A stretch of DNA of 5,504 bases, from contig JAATFK010000196.1 of the NCBI GenBank assembly GCA_015655225.1, positions 1 to 5,504 of the forward strand. Reading direction: 5' to 3'. This DNA comes from Solirubrobacterales bacterium (GTDB lineage: Bacteria > Actinomycetota > Thermoleophilia > Solirubrobacterales > Solirubrobacteraceae). Positions within the stretch are counted from its first letter, which is position 1. Every line of letters begins with the position of its first letter. This document shows, piece after piece, positions 1-5,504 of this stretch. The notes beneath the pieces are model-generated. The model was given only the letters and a program-made list of their open reading frames with translations. It did no database searches and was not told the DNA's origin. A program made the translations under genes and the position numbers.

Positions 1-1450
1 ACAAACCGAGGAGAAGCGGGCCCGATACCGCGTCGGTCCCTCGGCCCCGCTGTGCGAGCTCGAGCGAAGTGGAGAGCTGGTGCGCGGCGAGCTGCGCCCG
101 GGCGGATCGACCCGGGAGTGGTGCGACCCGGAGGTCCTGCGGCGCCTGCGGCGCGCCTCGCTGGCGGTGCTGCGCACGGAGATCGAGGCGACCGACCAGC
201 GGACGCTGGCGCAGCTGCTGCCCTCATGGCAGGGCGTCGACCGCCATCCGGCCGGCGGCGCCGGGATCGACCGCCTGCGCGAGCAGCTCGTGCCGTTGCA
301 GGGTCTCGCGCTGACGCCGTCGACGTGGGAGCAGGACGTGCTGCCGCGCCGCGTCGGCGCCTACTCGGCGACCTGGATGGACGAGCTGTGCGCGAGCGGC
401 GAGCTGGTCTGGGTCGGCGCCGGCGCACTTGGGCGCACGAACGGCCGCGTCGCCCTCTACTTCCGCGAGGACGCGGCGCTGGTCGGCCCGCCGACGATCA
501 GAGGGGATCCGCCCGCCGGCCCCGCGCACGTCGCCGTGCGCGAGCGGCTGGAGCGGGGCTCGTGCTTCTTCAGCGACCTGCTGGTCGACGTCGCGCTCAC
601 GCCGGAGGAGCTGCAGGAGGCGCTGTGGGACCTCGCCTGGGCGGGCGAGGTGACGAACGACGCCTTCGCGCCGCTGCGCGCGCCACGGCTGACGCTCGCC
701 CGCGAGCAGCGCCGTGCGGCTGCCCGCAGCGGTCGCGCCGGCCGGCGCTTCTCCTCCCGCCGCGGCGGCGCGCAGGCGCAGGTGCAGGGCCGCTGGTCGC
801 TGACCGCGCCACTGTTCGCGACGCCCGGCGCCGTCTCGGATCCGTCCGCGCGCCGCCGCGCGGTCGCCGAGCTGCTGCTGGAGCGCTACGGGCTGCTGAC
901 GCGCGAGCTGGTGCTCGCCGAGGGGATCCCCGGCGGCTTCTCCGCGATCTACCCGGAGCTGTCGCAGCTGGAGACGCTCGGCGTCGCGCGGCGCGGCTAC
1001 TTCGTCGAAGGGCTCGGCGGCGCGCAGTTCGCGCTCCCAGGCGCGGTCGAGCGACTGCGGGCGCAGCGCGCGCCGGAGGAGACGCCGCCGCTCGTGCTGG
1101 CCGCGACCGACCCGGCGCAACCCTACGGCGCGGCGCTGCCGTGGCCCAAGCGCGACGGCGAGACGCGCCGACCCGGCCGCACCCCCGGCGCGACGGTCGT
1201 GCTCGTCGGCGCCGAGCCGGTCCTCTACCTCGACCGCGGCGGCAGAGCGCTGCTCGTGCTCGTCGACCACGACGACCCGCGCGTCCCCGCCGCGCTGACC
1301 GCGCTCGCCGACCACGCGCGCGCCGGGCGGCTCAGACGGATCGCGCTGGAGAAGGTCGACGGCGAGCCCGTGATGGGGACCCGCTGGGAGGCCGCGCTCG
1401 CCGACGTCGGCTTCCGCGCCGGCCCGCGCAGACTGACGCTCAGCGCCTGA
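1..1450 (+). CDS. lhr: Large ATP-dependent helicase Lhr, C-terminal part (5' end outside window)
   Basis: The reading frame is open from base 2 and ends at TGA 1448-1450, giving about 482 residues with no start of its own. It is the C-terminal third of a roughly 1500-residue Lhr protein. The helicase core with its Walker motifs lies upstream and is not seen. Conserved Lhr-family stretches include EWCDPEVLRRLRR (fragment residues about 39-51), LPSWQGV (73-79), the DVLPRRVGAY region with GELVWVGAGAL (112-142), FVEGLGGAQFALP (334-346) and the terminal ATDPAQPYGAALPWP (368-382). The last is followed by a GRTPGA...VLYLDRGGRALL segment typical of the family end. Lhr is a 3'-5' single-stranded-DNA translocase and helicase. 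Its C-terminal winged-helix region drives oligomerisation, and in E. coli has been reported to have uracil-DNA glycosylase activity. A repair role is supported by the nearby Nei-type glycosylase. Nothing visible suggests decay: the frame is intact to its natural end. Confidence 0.93.
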   Translation, partial: QTEEKRARYRVGPSAPLCELERSGELVRGELRPGGSTREWCDPEVLRRLRRASLAVLRTEIEATDQRTLAQLLPSWQGVDRHPAGGAGIDRLREQLVPLQGLALTPSTWEQDVLPRRVGAYSATWMDELCASGELVWVGAGALGRTNGRVALYFREDAALVGPPTIRGDPPAGPAHVAVRERLERGSCFFSDLLVDVALTPEELQEALWDLAWAGEVTNDAFAPLRAPRLTLAREQRRAAARSGRAGRRFSSRRGGAQAQVQGRWSLTAPLFATPGAVSDPSARRRAVAELLLERYGLLTRELVLAEGIPGGFSAIYPELSQLETLGVARRGYFVEGLGGAQFALPGAVERLRAQRAPEETPPLVLAATDPAQPYGAALPWPKRDGETRRPGRTPGATVVLVGAEPVLYLDRGGRALLVLVDHDDPRVPAALTALADHARAGRLRRIALEKVDGEPVMGTRWEAALADVGFRAGPRRLTLSA

Positions 1451-1461
1451 CCCCGTAACAT
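1433..1461 (+). promoter_or_regulatory. Predicted housekeeping-type promoter for the cupin gene (leaderless)
   Basis: A -35-like CTGACG (1433-1438) is separated by 17 nt from a -10-like TAACAT (1456-1461). Each matches 4 of 6 consensus positions. The ATG at 1469 follows the -10 by exactly 7 nt, so transcription would begin at or next to the A of the start codon. There is no purine-rich Shine-Dalgarno sequence between lhr and the ATG, which agrees with a leaderless mRNA. The -35 lies inside the last codons of lhr. This is a prediction from sequence only. Confidence 0.55.
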
Positions 1462-1468
1462 CGCGTCG

Positions 1469-1894
1469 ATGGACGACGGCGTCAGCTTCACCCGCCTCGA
1501 TCCCGACACGGGCGAGCGCTTCCAGCGCCTGCGCGCCGAGCTCGGCGTGACCTCGTTCGGCCTCAACCTGATCACGCTGCAACCCGGCGAGCGCTCGCGC
1601 GTGCACGCGCACGAGCGTCAGGAGGAGGTCTACCTCGTGCTGGAGGGCGAGCTGTCGCTGACGATCGAGGGCGAGGACCACACGCTCGCCGTCGGCGACC
1701 TCGCGCGCGTCGCGCCGGCGGTGCGCCGCCAGCTCGTCAACCGCCGGCCGAGCCGGCTGCAGGTGCTCGCGCTCGGCGGCGCGAACGAGCACGACGGTCG
1801 CGACGCGCGCGCGTACGTCTCGTGGGAGTCACGGGAGCCGCGCTCGCCGGCCGACGTCCCCTTCCCGGATCCGCTCCCGATCGCATCCGCGTGA
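1469..1894 (+). CDS. Small single-domain cupin protein
   Basis: The 141-residue product is a one-domain cupin. Motif 1 is a perfect G-X5-HXH-X4-E-X6-G: G40, H46, H48, E53, G60, giving three of the usual four metal ligands. Motif 2 (GDLARVAPAVRRQLVN, 76-91) is recognisable, but the fourth ligand position carries Gln88 instead of His. Asn91 is retained. The C-terminal 25 residues are proline-rich and lie beyond the beta-barrel. No signal peptide or membrane segment is present, so it should be cytosolic. The start is well defined: the gene is in the same frame as lhr, and this ATG is the first start codon after the lhr stop, 18 nt downstream. Cupins of this size may be enzymes, metal- or sugar-binding proteins, or stability factors. 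The substrate cannot be deduced. Its place between lhr and the glycosylase gene is suggestive only, because it has its own promoter. Confidence 0.88.
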   Translation: MDDGVSFTRLDPDTGERFQRLRAELGVTSFGLNLITLQPGERSRVHAHERQEEVYLVLEGELSLTIEGEDHTLAVGDLARVAPAVRRQLVNRRPSRLQVLALGGANEHDGRDARAYVSWESREPRSPADVPFPDPLPIASA

Positions 1895-1930
1895 GGACGC
1901 ACGCGTGGGGGCGTCGGCCCTCCGGGGCGT

Positions 1931-1944
1931 GCGCGCCGGCGCGC
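1931..1944. repeat. 14-bp perfect GC palindrome in the cupin-nei intergenic region
   Basis: Bases 1931-1944 (GCGCGCCGGCGCGC) equal their own reverse complement. They sit in the 88-nt gap before the glycosylase gene, centred about 45 nt upstream of its predicted transcription start. It could be an operator or simply a product of extreme GC content. No T-run follows, so it is not an intrinsic terminator. Confidence 0.25.
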
Positions 1945-1969
1945 GTGGGCCGCGACGCGGCTGCGGTCG

Positions 1970-1982
1970 TACCCTGAGGGAG
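1970..1982 (+). promoter_or_regulatory. Predicted -10 element and leaderless start for the Nei-type gene
   Basis: TACCCT (1970-1975) fits the actinobacterial TANNNT -10 pattern and lies 7 nt before the ATG at 1983, the same geometry as at the cupin gene. The purine run GAGGGAG (1976-1982) resembles a ribosome binding site but abuts the start codon, too close for normal use, which favours a leaderless transcript. No convincing -35 is seen about 17 nt upstream. Either reading supports 1983 as the start. Confidence 0.42.
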
Positions 1983-2762
1983 ATGCCCGAAGGGGACACC
2001 ATCCTGCGCGCCGCCAACCGCATCCGCCCGGTGCTTGCCGGGGTCGTGCCGGACGCGATCGCGACGCCCCAGCCGCGCCACCAGCGCGACCGCTGGCCCG
2101 AGCGACTGCGCGACCGGCGCGTCGTCAGCGTCGACCCCTACGGCAAGCACCTCTTCCTGCGCTTCGAGGGCGACTTGACGCTCCATTCGCACCTGCGCAT
2201 GACGGGCGCCTGGGCGGTCTATCCGCACGGCGCCCGCTGGCGCCGCTCGCCGCGCCGCGCCTGGCTCGTGCTGCGCGCCGGCGACCACGAGGTGGTCGAG
2301 TTCGACGGCCCACTGCTGGAGCTGATGACCGAGTCGCGCACGCGCTTCGACCTGCGCCTGGCGGCGCTCGGCCCGGACCTGCTCGCGCCCGAGCTCGACC
2401 GCGAGCGCTTCCTGCGACGGCTGCGCGAGGACGACCCGACGCGCGGGATCGGCGACGCCGTGCTCGATCAGCGGATCGTCGCCGGGATCGGCAACATCTG
2501 GAAGGCGGAGGGCTGCTGGGGCGCGCGGATCAGCCCCTGGCGCCGGACCGGCGACGTGAGCGACGCCGAGGCGCTCGCGATCATCGAGAACGCGCGGCCG
2601 CGGATGCTCGCCGCGGCCGCCAGCTCGCGCAGAGAGCTGAGCGACCGGCACGTCTACAGACGCACCGGGATGCCGTGCCCGCGCTGCGGCGAGCGGATCA
2701 GCGCACGCGGTCAGGGCGACGACAACCGCACGACCTACTGGTGTCCCGGATGTCAGCGGTGA
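1983..2762 (+). CDS. nei: Fpg/Nei-family DNA glycosylase/AP lyase (endonuclease VIII type)
   Basis: A 259-residue bifunctional base-excision repair enzyme, normal length for the family. It should remove oxidised bases and then cut the abasic site by beta/delta elimination. The start at 1983 is fixed by chemistry: MPEGDT puts Pro2 (Schiff-base nucleophile after Met removal) and Glu3 at the N-terminus, as the mechanism requires, so in-frame upstream GTG codons are not used. Other landmarks are Lys55 in [11 protein letters not shown] (beta-strand lysine), LHSHLRMTG (67-75), and the helix-two-turn-helix [15 protein letters not shown] (162-176). A complete C-terminal zinc finger has Cys232, Cys235, Cys254 and Cys257, with Arg249 in the NRTTYWC DNA-contacting turn. 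MPEGDT and the GNIWKAE variant favour the Nei branch over MutM, but lesion specificity is not provable here. Linkage to lhr matches mycobacteria (Rv3296/Rv3297). The end overlaps the next gene, implying co-expression. Confidence 0.93.
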   Translation: MPEGDTILRAANRIRPVLAGVVPDAIATPQPRHQRDRWPERLRDRRVVSVDPYGKHLFLRFEGDLTLHSHLRMTGAWAVYPHGARWRRSPRRAWLVLRAGDHEVVEFDGPLLELMTESRTRFDLRLAALGPDLLAPELDRERFLRRLREDDPTRGIGDAVLDQRIVAGIGNIWKAEGCWGARISPWRRTGDVSDAEALAIIENARPRMLAAAASSRRELSDRHVYRRTGMPCPRCGERISARGQGDDNRTTYWCPGCQR

Positions 2763-3481
2763 AGCGCGTCGGACACAAGGGCGCCGACCTGCTCGTGCGC
2801 GGCAACACCCGCGAGAGCTTCGACGCGGCGCTCGCCGCCGGCATCGACATGATCGAGTTCGACGTGCTGCCGACGCTCGGCCCCAACGGCAGACCCGACG
2901 CCGAGCGCGGCGAGCTGATGCTGGCGCACGACTACGGCGAGGTCGCCGGCCACGTCCCGCTGACGCTCGCGGAGGGACTGGAGCACCTCGCCTCGCCGCC
3001 GTTCGCCGGGATCGAGTTCGACGTCGACCTGAAGATCCCCGGCTACGAGCGGCGCGTCGTCGAGGCGCTGCGGGCGCACGGGCTGATCGAGCGCACGCTG
3101 ATCTCGACCACGTACCCGTCGAGCCTCGGGCTGATCCGCGCGCTCGAGCCGCGGCTGCGGCTCGGCTGGTCGGTGCCGCGGGCGCGGCGCGACTACACGC
3201 AGTCGCTCGTCTCGCTCGCGCCGGCGCTCGCGATCCTCGAGCTGATGCGCCGCACGCTGCCGACGCGCGCCGCCTCGGCCGTGCGCGCCGGCCGCTGCGA
3301 CGCGCTGATGGTGCACTACCGGCTGGTCACGCCGAAGCTCGTCCGCACGCTGCGCGAGGCGGGCGGCGAGCTGTACGTCTGGACGGTCGACGACGCGCGC
3401 CGCATCCGCGCGCTCGAACGGATCGGGGTGACGGGCGTGATCACGAACGACCCCCGCCTCTTCACGCCCGCGACCAGCTGA
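2750..3481 (+). CDS. Glycerophosphodiester phosphodiesterase (GDPD) family protein
   Basis: A TIM-barrel phosphodiesterase of 243 residues that would hydrolyse glycerophosphodiesters to sn-glycerol-3-phosphate and an alcohol. No signal peptide is seen, so it is probably cytosolic. Landmarks from M1 at 2750: GHKG with His9, NTRESF (19-24), metal-binding pair Glu36/Asp38 in MIEFDV, AHD with His60-Asp61, DVDLK (91-95), and the barrel-closing YVWTVDD (209-215) followed by [10 protein letters not shown] (226-235). The full set of core motifs is present, so it should be active. HKG replaces the usual HRG, and GNT the usual ENT. The ATG at 2750 overlaps the glycosylase gene by 13 nt. The GTG at 2759 is an equally plausible start, giving a 4-nt GTGA overlap and a product beginning MKRVGHKG. 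Either way translation is likely coupled to the glycosylase gene. A link between the two functions is not evident; they may just share a transcript. Confidence 0.88.
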   Translation: MSAVKRVGHKGADLLVRGNTRESFDAALAAGIDMIEFDVLPTLGPNGRPDAERGELMLAHDYGEVAGHVPLTLAEGLEHLASPPFAGIEFDVDLKIPGYERRVVEALRAHGLIERTLISTTYPSSLGLIRALEPRLRLGWSVPRARRDYTQSLVSLAPALAILELMRRTLPTRAASAVRAGRCDALMVHYRLVTPKLVRTLREAGGELYVWTVDDARRIRALERIGVTGVITNDPRLFTPATS

Positions 3482-3520
3482 CGGCGCGCGCGGCGCGTAG
3501 GTGCGCGAGATTCGTCTGTG

Positions 3521-4108
3521 ATGGATCCCGTGGACCGTCGTAGTGAGGGTGTGAACGCCACCGCCACCGCCATGCCGGCGACGCCGGCAGCCGACGCGGC
3601 GTCGAGCTGGGAGCGCTTCGAGGCGCTCTACCGCTCCAGCCGCGACGACGTCTACGCCTACGTCGCGACGCTGCTGCGGGACGCGGCGGCGGCCGAGGAC
3701 GTGACCGCGCTCGCGTTCGAGCGCGCCTACCGCCGGCGCCGCTCGTTCGACCGCCACCGCGGCGACGAGCGGGCGTGGCTGTTCGGCATCGCCCGCAACG
3801 CGGCGCTCGACGAGCTGCGCCGGCGCCGGCGTCACGCGACGCTCGTGCACGACCCCGCCAGCGAGGACCGTGACCTCGCCCTCGCCGCGAGCGAGGACGC
3901 GGCCGACGCGATCCTGCGCCGCAGCACCGTCCGCGCCGCGCTCGACGCGCTCGACGCACGCGAGCGCGAGCTGGTCGCCCTGAAGTTCCACGCCGGCCTC
4001 TCGAACGCGGAGATCGCGCGCGTGCTCGGCGTCAGCGAGTCGAACGCCGGCACGCTCCTGCACCGCACGATCACGAAGCTGAGGAAGGCCTGTCATGAGC
4101 CGTCGTGA
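3521..4108 (+). CDS. RNA polymerase sigma factor, ECF (sigma-70 group 4) type
   Basis: A 195-residue two-domain sigma factor. Region 2 spans about residues 33-102: [22 protein letters not shown], an [17 protein letters not shown] segment of the region 2.2 type, and [20 protein letters not shown], which recognises the -10. A short acidic/alanine linker (103-134) replaces region 3. Region 4 (about 135-190) reads [34 protein letters not shown], then a recognition helix ending [12 protein letters not shown]. It should direct RNA polymerase to a specific regulon. The start is uncertain: ATG 3521 is used here, GTG 3518 directly precedes it, and GTG 3551 (185 residues, right after GAGGGT) or ATG 3572 would also retain both domains. 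The first 28 residues are low-complexity and contribute little. Its 3' end overlaps the membrane-protein gene by 14 nt, the usual arrangement for a sigma factor and its regulator. No clear autoregulatory ECF promoter (AAC/CGTC pair) is visible upstream. Confidence 0.9.
   Translation: MDPVDRRSEGVNATATAMPATPAADAASSWERFEALYRSSRDDVYAYVATLLRDAAAAEDVTALAFERAYRRRRSFDRHRGDERAWLFGIARNAALDELRRRRRHATLVHDPASEDRDLALAASEDAADAILRRSTVRAALDALDARERELVALKFHAGLSNAEIARVLGVSESNAGTLLHRTITKLRKACHEPS
4081..4088 (+). promoter_or_regulatory. Strong ribosome binding site for the DUF4349 membrane protein gene
   Basis: GAGGAAGG lies 6 nt before the ATG at 4095 and inside the end of the sigma gene. It is the best Shine-Dalgarno sequence in the window and fixes the start of the downstream gene within the overlap. 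It indicates reinitiation or independent loading on a shared transcript. Confidence 0.65.
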
Positions 4109-5255
4109 GCCCCCCGCCGGTCCGGTCGAGCACGACCCGGAGGAGCTGGCGCGCCTCGCGACGCTAGTCGCGCACGAGCGTCCCCGGCCGCGCGCGGCGT
4201 TCACCGAGGCGCTCGACGAGCTGGTCGCGACGCGCTTCGCCGCACCGCCGCGGGCCGCGCGCCCCGCGCGCCGTTCCCGGTGGCGTCGCCCGCTGGTCCC
4301 GGCGCTCGCGGCGGTCGCCGCCGCGCTGCTCGTGGGCGTCGTGATCGCGATCGGCTCCGGCGGCGGGTCGCACGCCGGGCACCCGGTCGGCGCGCAGTCG
4401 GCGATTGGGGTGGCGACGGAGCCGGCTCCGGCCCCGCTGAGCAGCGCCGCGAGCGGGAGCGCGGCGACGCCGAGAGCCGCGGCCGGCGGCGGCGCAGCCG
4501 GCGGCGCGGCGAGCAGCGGCAGCGCCTCTTCCCCCTCGACGACGCTCGCGCCGGCCTCGCCGCGCAGAGTGGAGCAGTCCTCCCAGCTGACCCTCGGGAC
4601 GCCCGCCGCCCACGTTGGCGACATCGCCCAGGGCGTCCTCGGCGTCGTCGGCCGCCTCGACGGGATCGTCGACCAGTCCTCGATCGCCAGCAGCGGCCCG
4701 GGCGCGAGCGCGCAGTTCGCGCTGCGCTTCCCCTCCGCCCAGCTGGCGGCGGCGCTCGACGCGCTCTCGAGGCTGCCGCACGCCCGCGTGGTCGCCCGCG
4801 TGGACGACAGCCAGGACGTCAACCAGCCCTATGTCTCGGCGGGCCGCCGGCTCGCGACCGCGCAGGCCGAGCGCGCCGGCCTGTTGCGCGCGCTGCGCGC
4901 GGCGAGCAGCGAGGCCGACACGAACCGGCTGCAGGCGCGCATCGCGAGCGTCGACCGGACGATCGCGAGCGCCGAGCGCGACCGCCGAGCGCTCGCCCGG
5001 CGCGTCGACTACAGCCGCGTGACGTTCTCCGTGCAGTCCCAGCACCGCGGCGCCGTGGTGCCGGTGGCGGGCGGCGACCGCCTCACGCCCGGCCGCGCGC
5101 TCCACGACGCCGGCCGCGTACTGACCGTCACCGCGGGCGTCGTCGTGATCGCGGCCGCCGCGCTCGTGCCGCTCGCCGTCCTGCTCGCGCTCGCCTGGCC
5201 GGTCGCGCGCGCACTGCGCCGGCGCCGCCGCGACAGCATGCTCGACGTCGTCTGA
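4095..5255 (+). CDS. DUF4349-type two-pass membrane protein, putative anti-sigma factor/sensor
   Basis: A 386-residue protein with clear architecture. Residues 1-66 are a cytosolic segment, with [21 protein letters not shown] and [10 protein letters not shown] resembling the N-termini of actinobacterial anti-sigma proteins and ending in the basic stop RRSRWRR. A transmembrane helix follows (about 67-87). Residues 88-160 are a Gly/Ala/Ser/Thr/Pro-rich linker containing a small 15-bp-period DNA repeat (4482-4511). Residues 161-315 match the DUF4349 pattern: [27 protein letters not shown], then [19 protein letters not shown] leading into a coiled coil (about 248-303) and closing with [13 protein letters not shown] second transmembrane helix (about 344-372) leads into the cytosolic tail [12 protein letters not shown]. 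Basic residues flank both helices on the same side, so the DUF4349 domain should be outside. No HxxxCxxC zinc anti-sigma motif is present. The gene overlap with the sigma factor supports an anti-sigma role by inference; binding is not demonstrated. Confidence 0.85.
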   Translation: MSRREPPAGPVEHDPEELARLATLVAHERPRPRAAFTEALDELVATRFAAPPRAARPARRSRWRRPLVPALAAVAAALLVGVVIAIGSGGGSHAGHPVGAQSAIGVATEPAPAPLSSAASGSAATPRAAAGGGAAGGAASSGSASSPSTTLAPASPRRVEQSSQLTLGTPAAHVGDIAQGVLGVVGRLDGIVDQSSIASSGPGASAQFALRFPSAQLAAALDALSRLPHARVVARVDDSQDVNQPYVSAGRRLATAQAERAGLLRALRAASSEADTNRLQARIASVDRTIASAERDRRALARRVDYSRVTFSVQSQHRGAVVPVAGGDRLTPGRALHDAGRVLTVTAGVVVIAAAALVPLAVLLALAWPVARALRRRRRDSMLDVV

Positions 5256-5267
5256 CGGAGCCGGTCT

Positions 5268-5281
5268 GATACTTATCTCCT
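5268..5281 (+). promoter_or_regulatory. Predicted -10 element before the Crp/Fnr-type gene
   Basis: TGATACTTATCT (5267-5278) is one of the most AT-rich patches in the window. GATACT (5268-5273) matches 4 of 6 bases of the -10 consensus and lies 8 nt before the GTG at 5282. No Shine-Dalgarno sequence precedes the GTG, in keeping with a leaderless start. TCGACG (5242-5247) is a possible -35, but its 20-nt spacing is long. The gene therefore probably has its own promoter despite the 26-nt gap from the preceding gene. Confidence 0.4.
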
Positions 5282-5504
5282 GTGGCTACGAGCACCGAGG
5301 ACACCGTTGCGCTGCTGGCGCGGGTGCCCACGTTCGAGGCGCTCGGCCCGGAGGAGCTGTCGCGCGTGGCCGAGGTCGCGGTGCCGCGTCGCTACGAGCC
5401 GGGCCGGGTCGTCTTTCGCGAGGGTGACGCGAGCGACACCTGCTACGTCGTGCGCAGCGGGCACGTGCGCGTGATCCGCGAGCATGCCGACGGCCGCACG
5501 ATCA
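5282..5504 (+). CDS. Crp/Fnr-type cyclic-nucleotide-binding-domain protein, N-terminal part (3' end outside window)
   Basis: The frame begins at GTG 5282 and runs off the window, showing 74 residues. An in-frame TGA at 5267-5269 leaves this GTG as the only ATG/GTG start. The protein opens with a short helix (TVALLARVPTFEALGPEELSRVAEVAVPRRY) and enters the beta-roll of a cyclic-nucleotide-binding domain: PGRVVFREGDASDTCYVVRSGHVRVIREHADGRTI. This aligns by eye with the E. coli CRP segment around its FxxGD and YxVxxG turns. The nucleotide-binding cassette (GExA...R) and any DNA-binding helix-turn-helix would lie beyond the window. It may thus be a Crp/Fnr transcription regulator (most likely), or a cNMP-domain sensor fused to another output. 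It is unlikely to belong to the sigma/DUF4349 unit because it has its own predicted promoter. Confidence 0.82.
   Translation, partial: MATSTEDTVALLARVPTFEALGPEELSRVAEVAVPRRYEPGRVVFREGDASDTCYVVRSGHVRVIREHADGRTI

Noticed and set aside
52..1458. 468-codon + strand frame overlapping lhr in another phase
   Set aside because: Composition is almost only Arg, Ala, Gly and Pro, while the alternative frame gives conserved Lhr sequence.
224..1792. 522-codon open frame on the - strand opposite lhr and the cupin
   Set aside because: Repetitive Arg/Ala/Glu composition with no motif; the opposite strand encodes clear Lhr and cupin sequence.
1905..1982. Upstream GTG start adding 26 residues to the Nei-type protein
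   Set aside because: Catalysis needs Pro at position 2 with a free N-terminus, which only the ATG at 1983 provides.
2675..2749. Upstream start extending the GDPD protein by 25 residues
   Set aside because: The extension lies wholly within the zinc-finger coding region of nei, is Arg-rich and matches nothing in GDPD N-termini.
3482..3520. GC-rich stretch after the GDPD stop as an intrinsic terminator
   Set aside because: The CG-repeat run can fold but is not followed by a T tract; composition alone explains it.
3507..3544. Promoter for the sigma gene (GAGATT at 3507, or CGTAGT at 3539, or ECF-like CGTC at 3513/3536)
   Set aside because: None has a matching -35 at a proper distance, and the start codon itself is uncertain, so no promoter is called.
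2753..4822. 689-codon open frame on the - strand across four genes
   Set aside because: It lies opposite three genes with intact family motifs, has low-complexity Arg/Ala/Gly composition and no recognisable domain. Long antisense frames are expected at this GC content.
4280..5269. 329-codon + strand frame inside the DUF4349 gene
   Set aside because: Arg/Ala-rich shadow; the real frame gives two TM helices, a recognisable domain and a good ribosome binding site.

Overview
The window (about 75% G+C by eye, strongly G/C-ending codons, all genes on the + strand) looks like chromosomal DNA of a high-GC actinobacterium. The protein style, the linkage of lhr with a Nei-type glycosylase, and several start codons placed about 7-8 nt after a -10-like hexamer fit Actinobacteria. 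Thermoleophilia (Solirubrobacter/Conexibacter-like) is my best guess, but this is inference from resemblance, not from a search.

Layout: (1) 1-1450, the 3' part of lhr, encoding the C-terminal region of the large Lhr ATP-dependent helicase. (2) 1469-1894, a small single-domain cupin with its own promoter overlapping the end of lhr. (3) 1983-2762, an Fpg/Nei-family DNA glycosylase/AP lyase with all key residues intact. (4) 2750-3481, a cytosolic glycerophosphodiester phosphodiesterase whose start overlaps the end of the glycosylase gene. (5) 3521-4108, an ECF-type sigma factor. (6) 4095-5255, a two-pass membrane protein with an extracytoplasmic DUF4349-like coiled-coil domain, overlapping the sigma gene by 14 nt and preceded by a strong ribosome binding site. 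(7) 5282-5504, the start of a Crp/Fnr-type cyclic-nucleotide-binding-domain protein cut by the window edge.

Two functional groups stand out. The left half carries DNA repair: Lhr, whose C-terminal region has been linked to uracil-DNA glycosylase activity in E. coli, next to a Nei-type oxidised-base glycosylase, as in mycobacteria. The right half carries a translationally coupled sigma factor/membrane protein pair. The membrane protein has a short cytosolic N-terminus, a transmembrane helix, a low-complexity external linker, a DUF4349 domain and a second transmembrane helix. This suggests an unconventional, zinc-motif-free anti-sigma/sensor and is the most interesting candidate system here.

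There are no RNA genes, mobile elements, CRISPR arrays or convincing terminators, and no gene-free stretch exceeds 90 nt. The long open frames on the - strand are by-products of the base composition.
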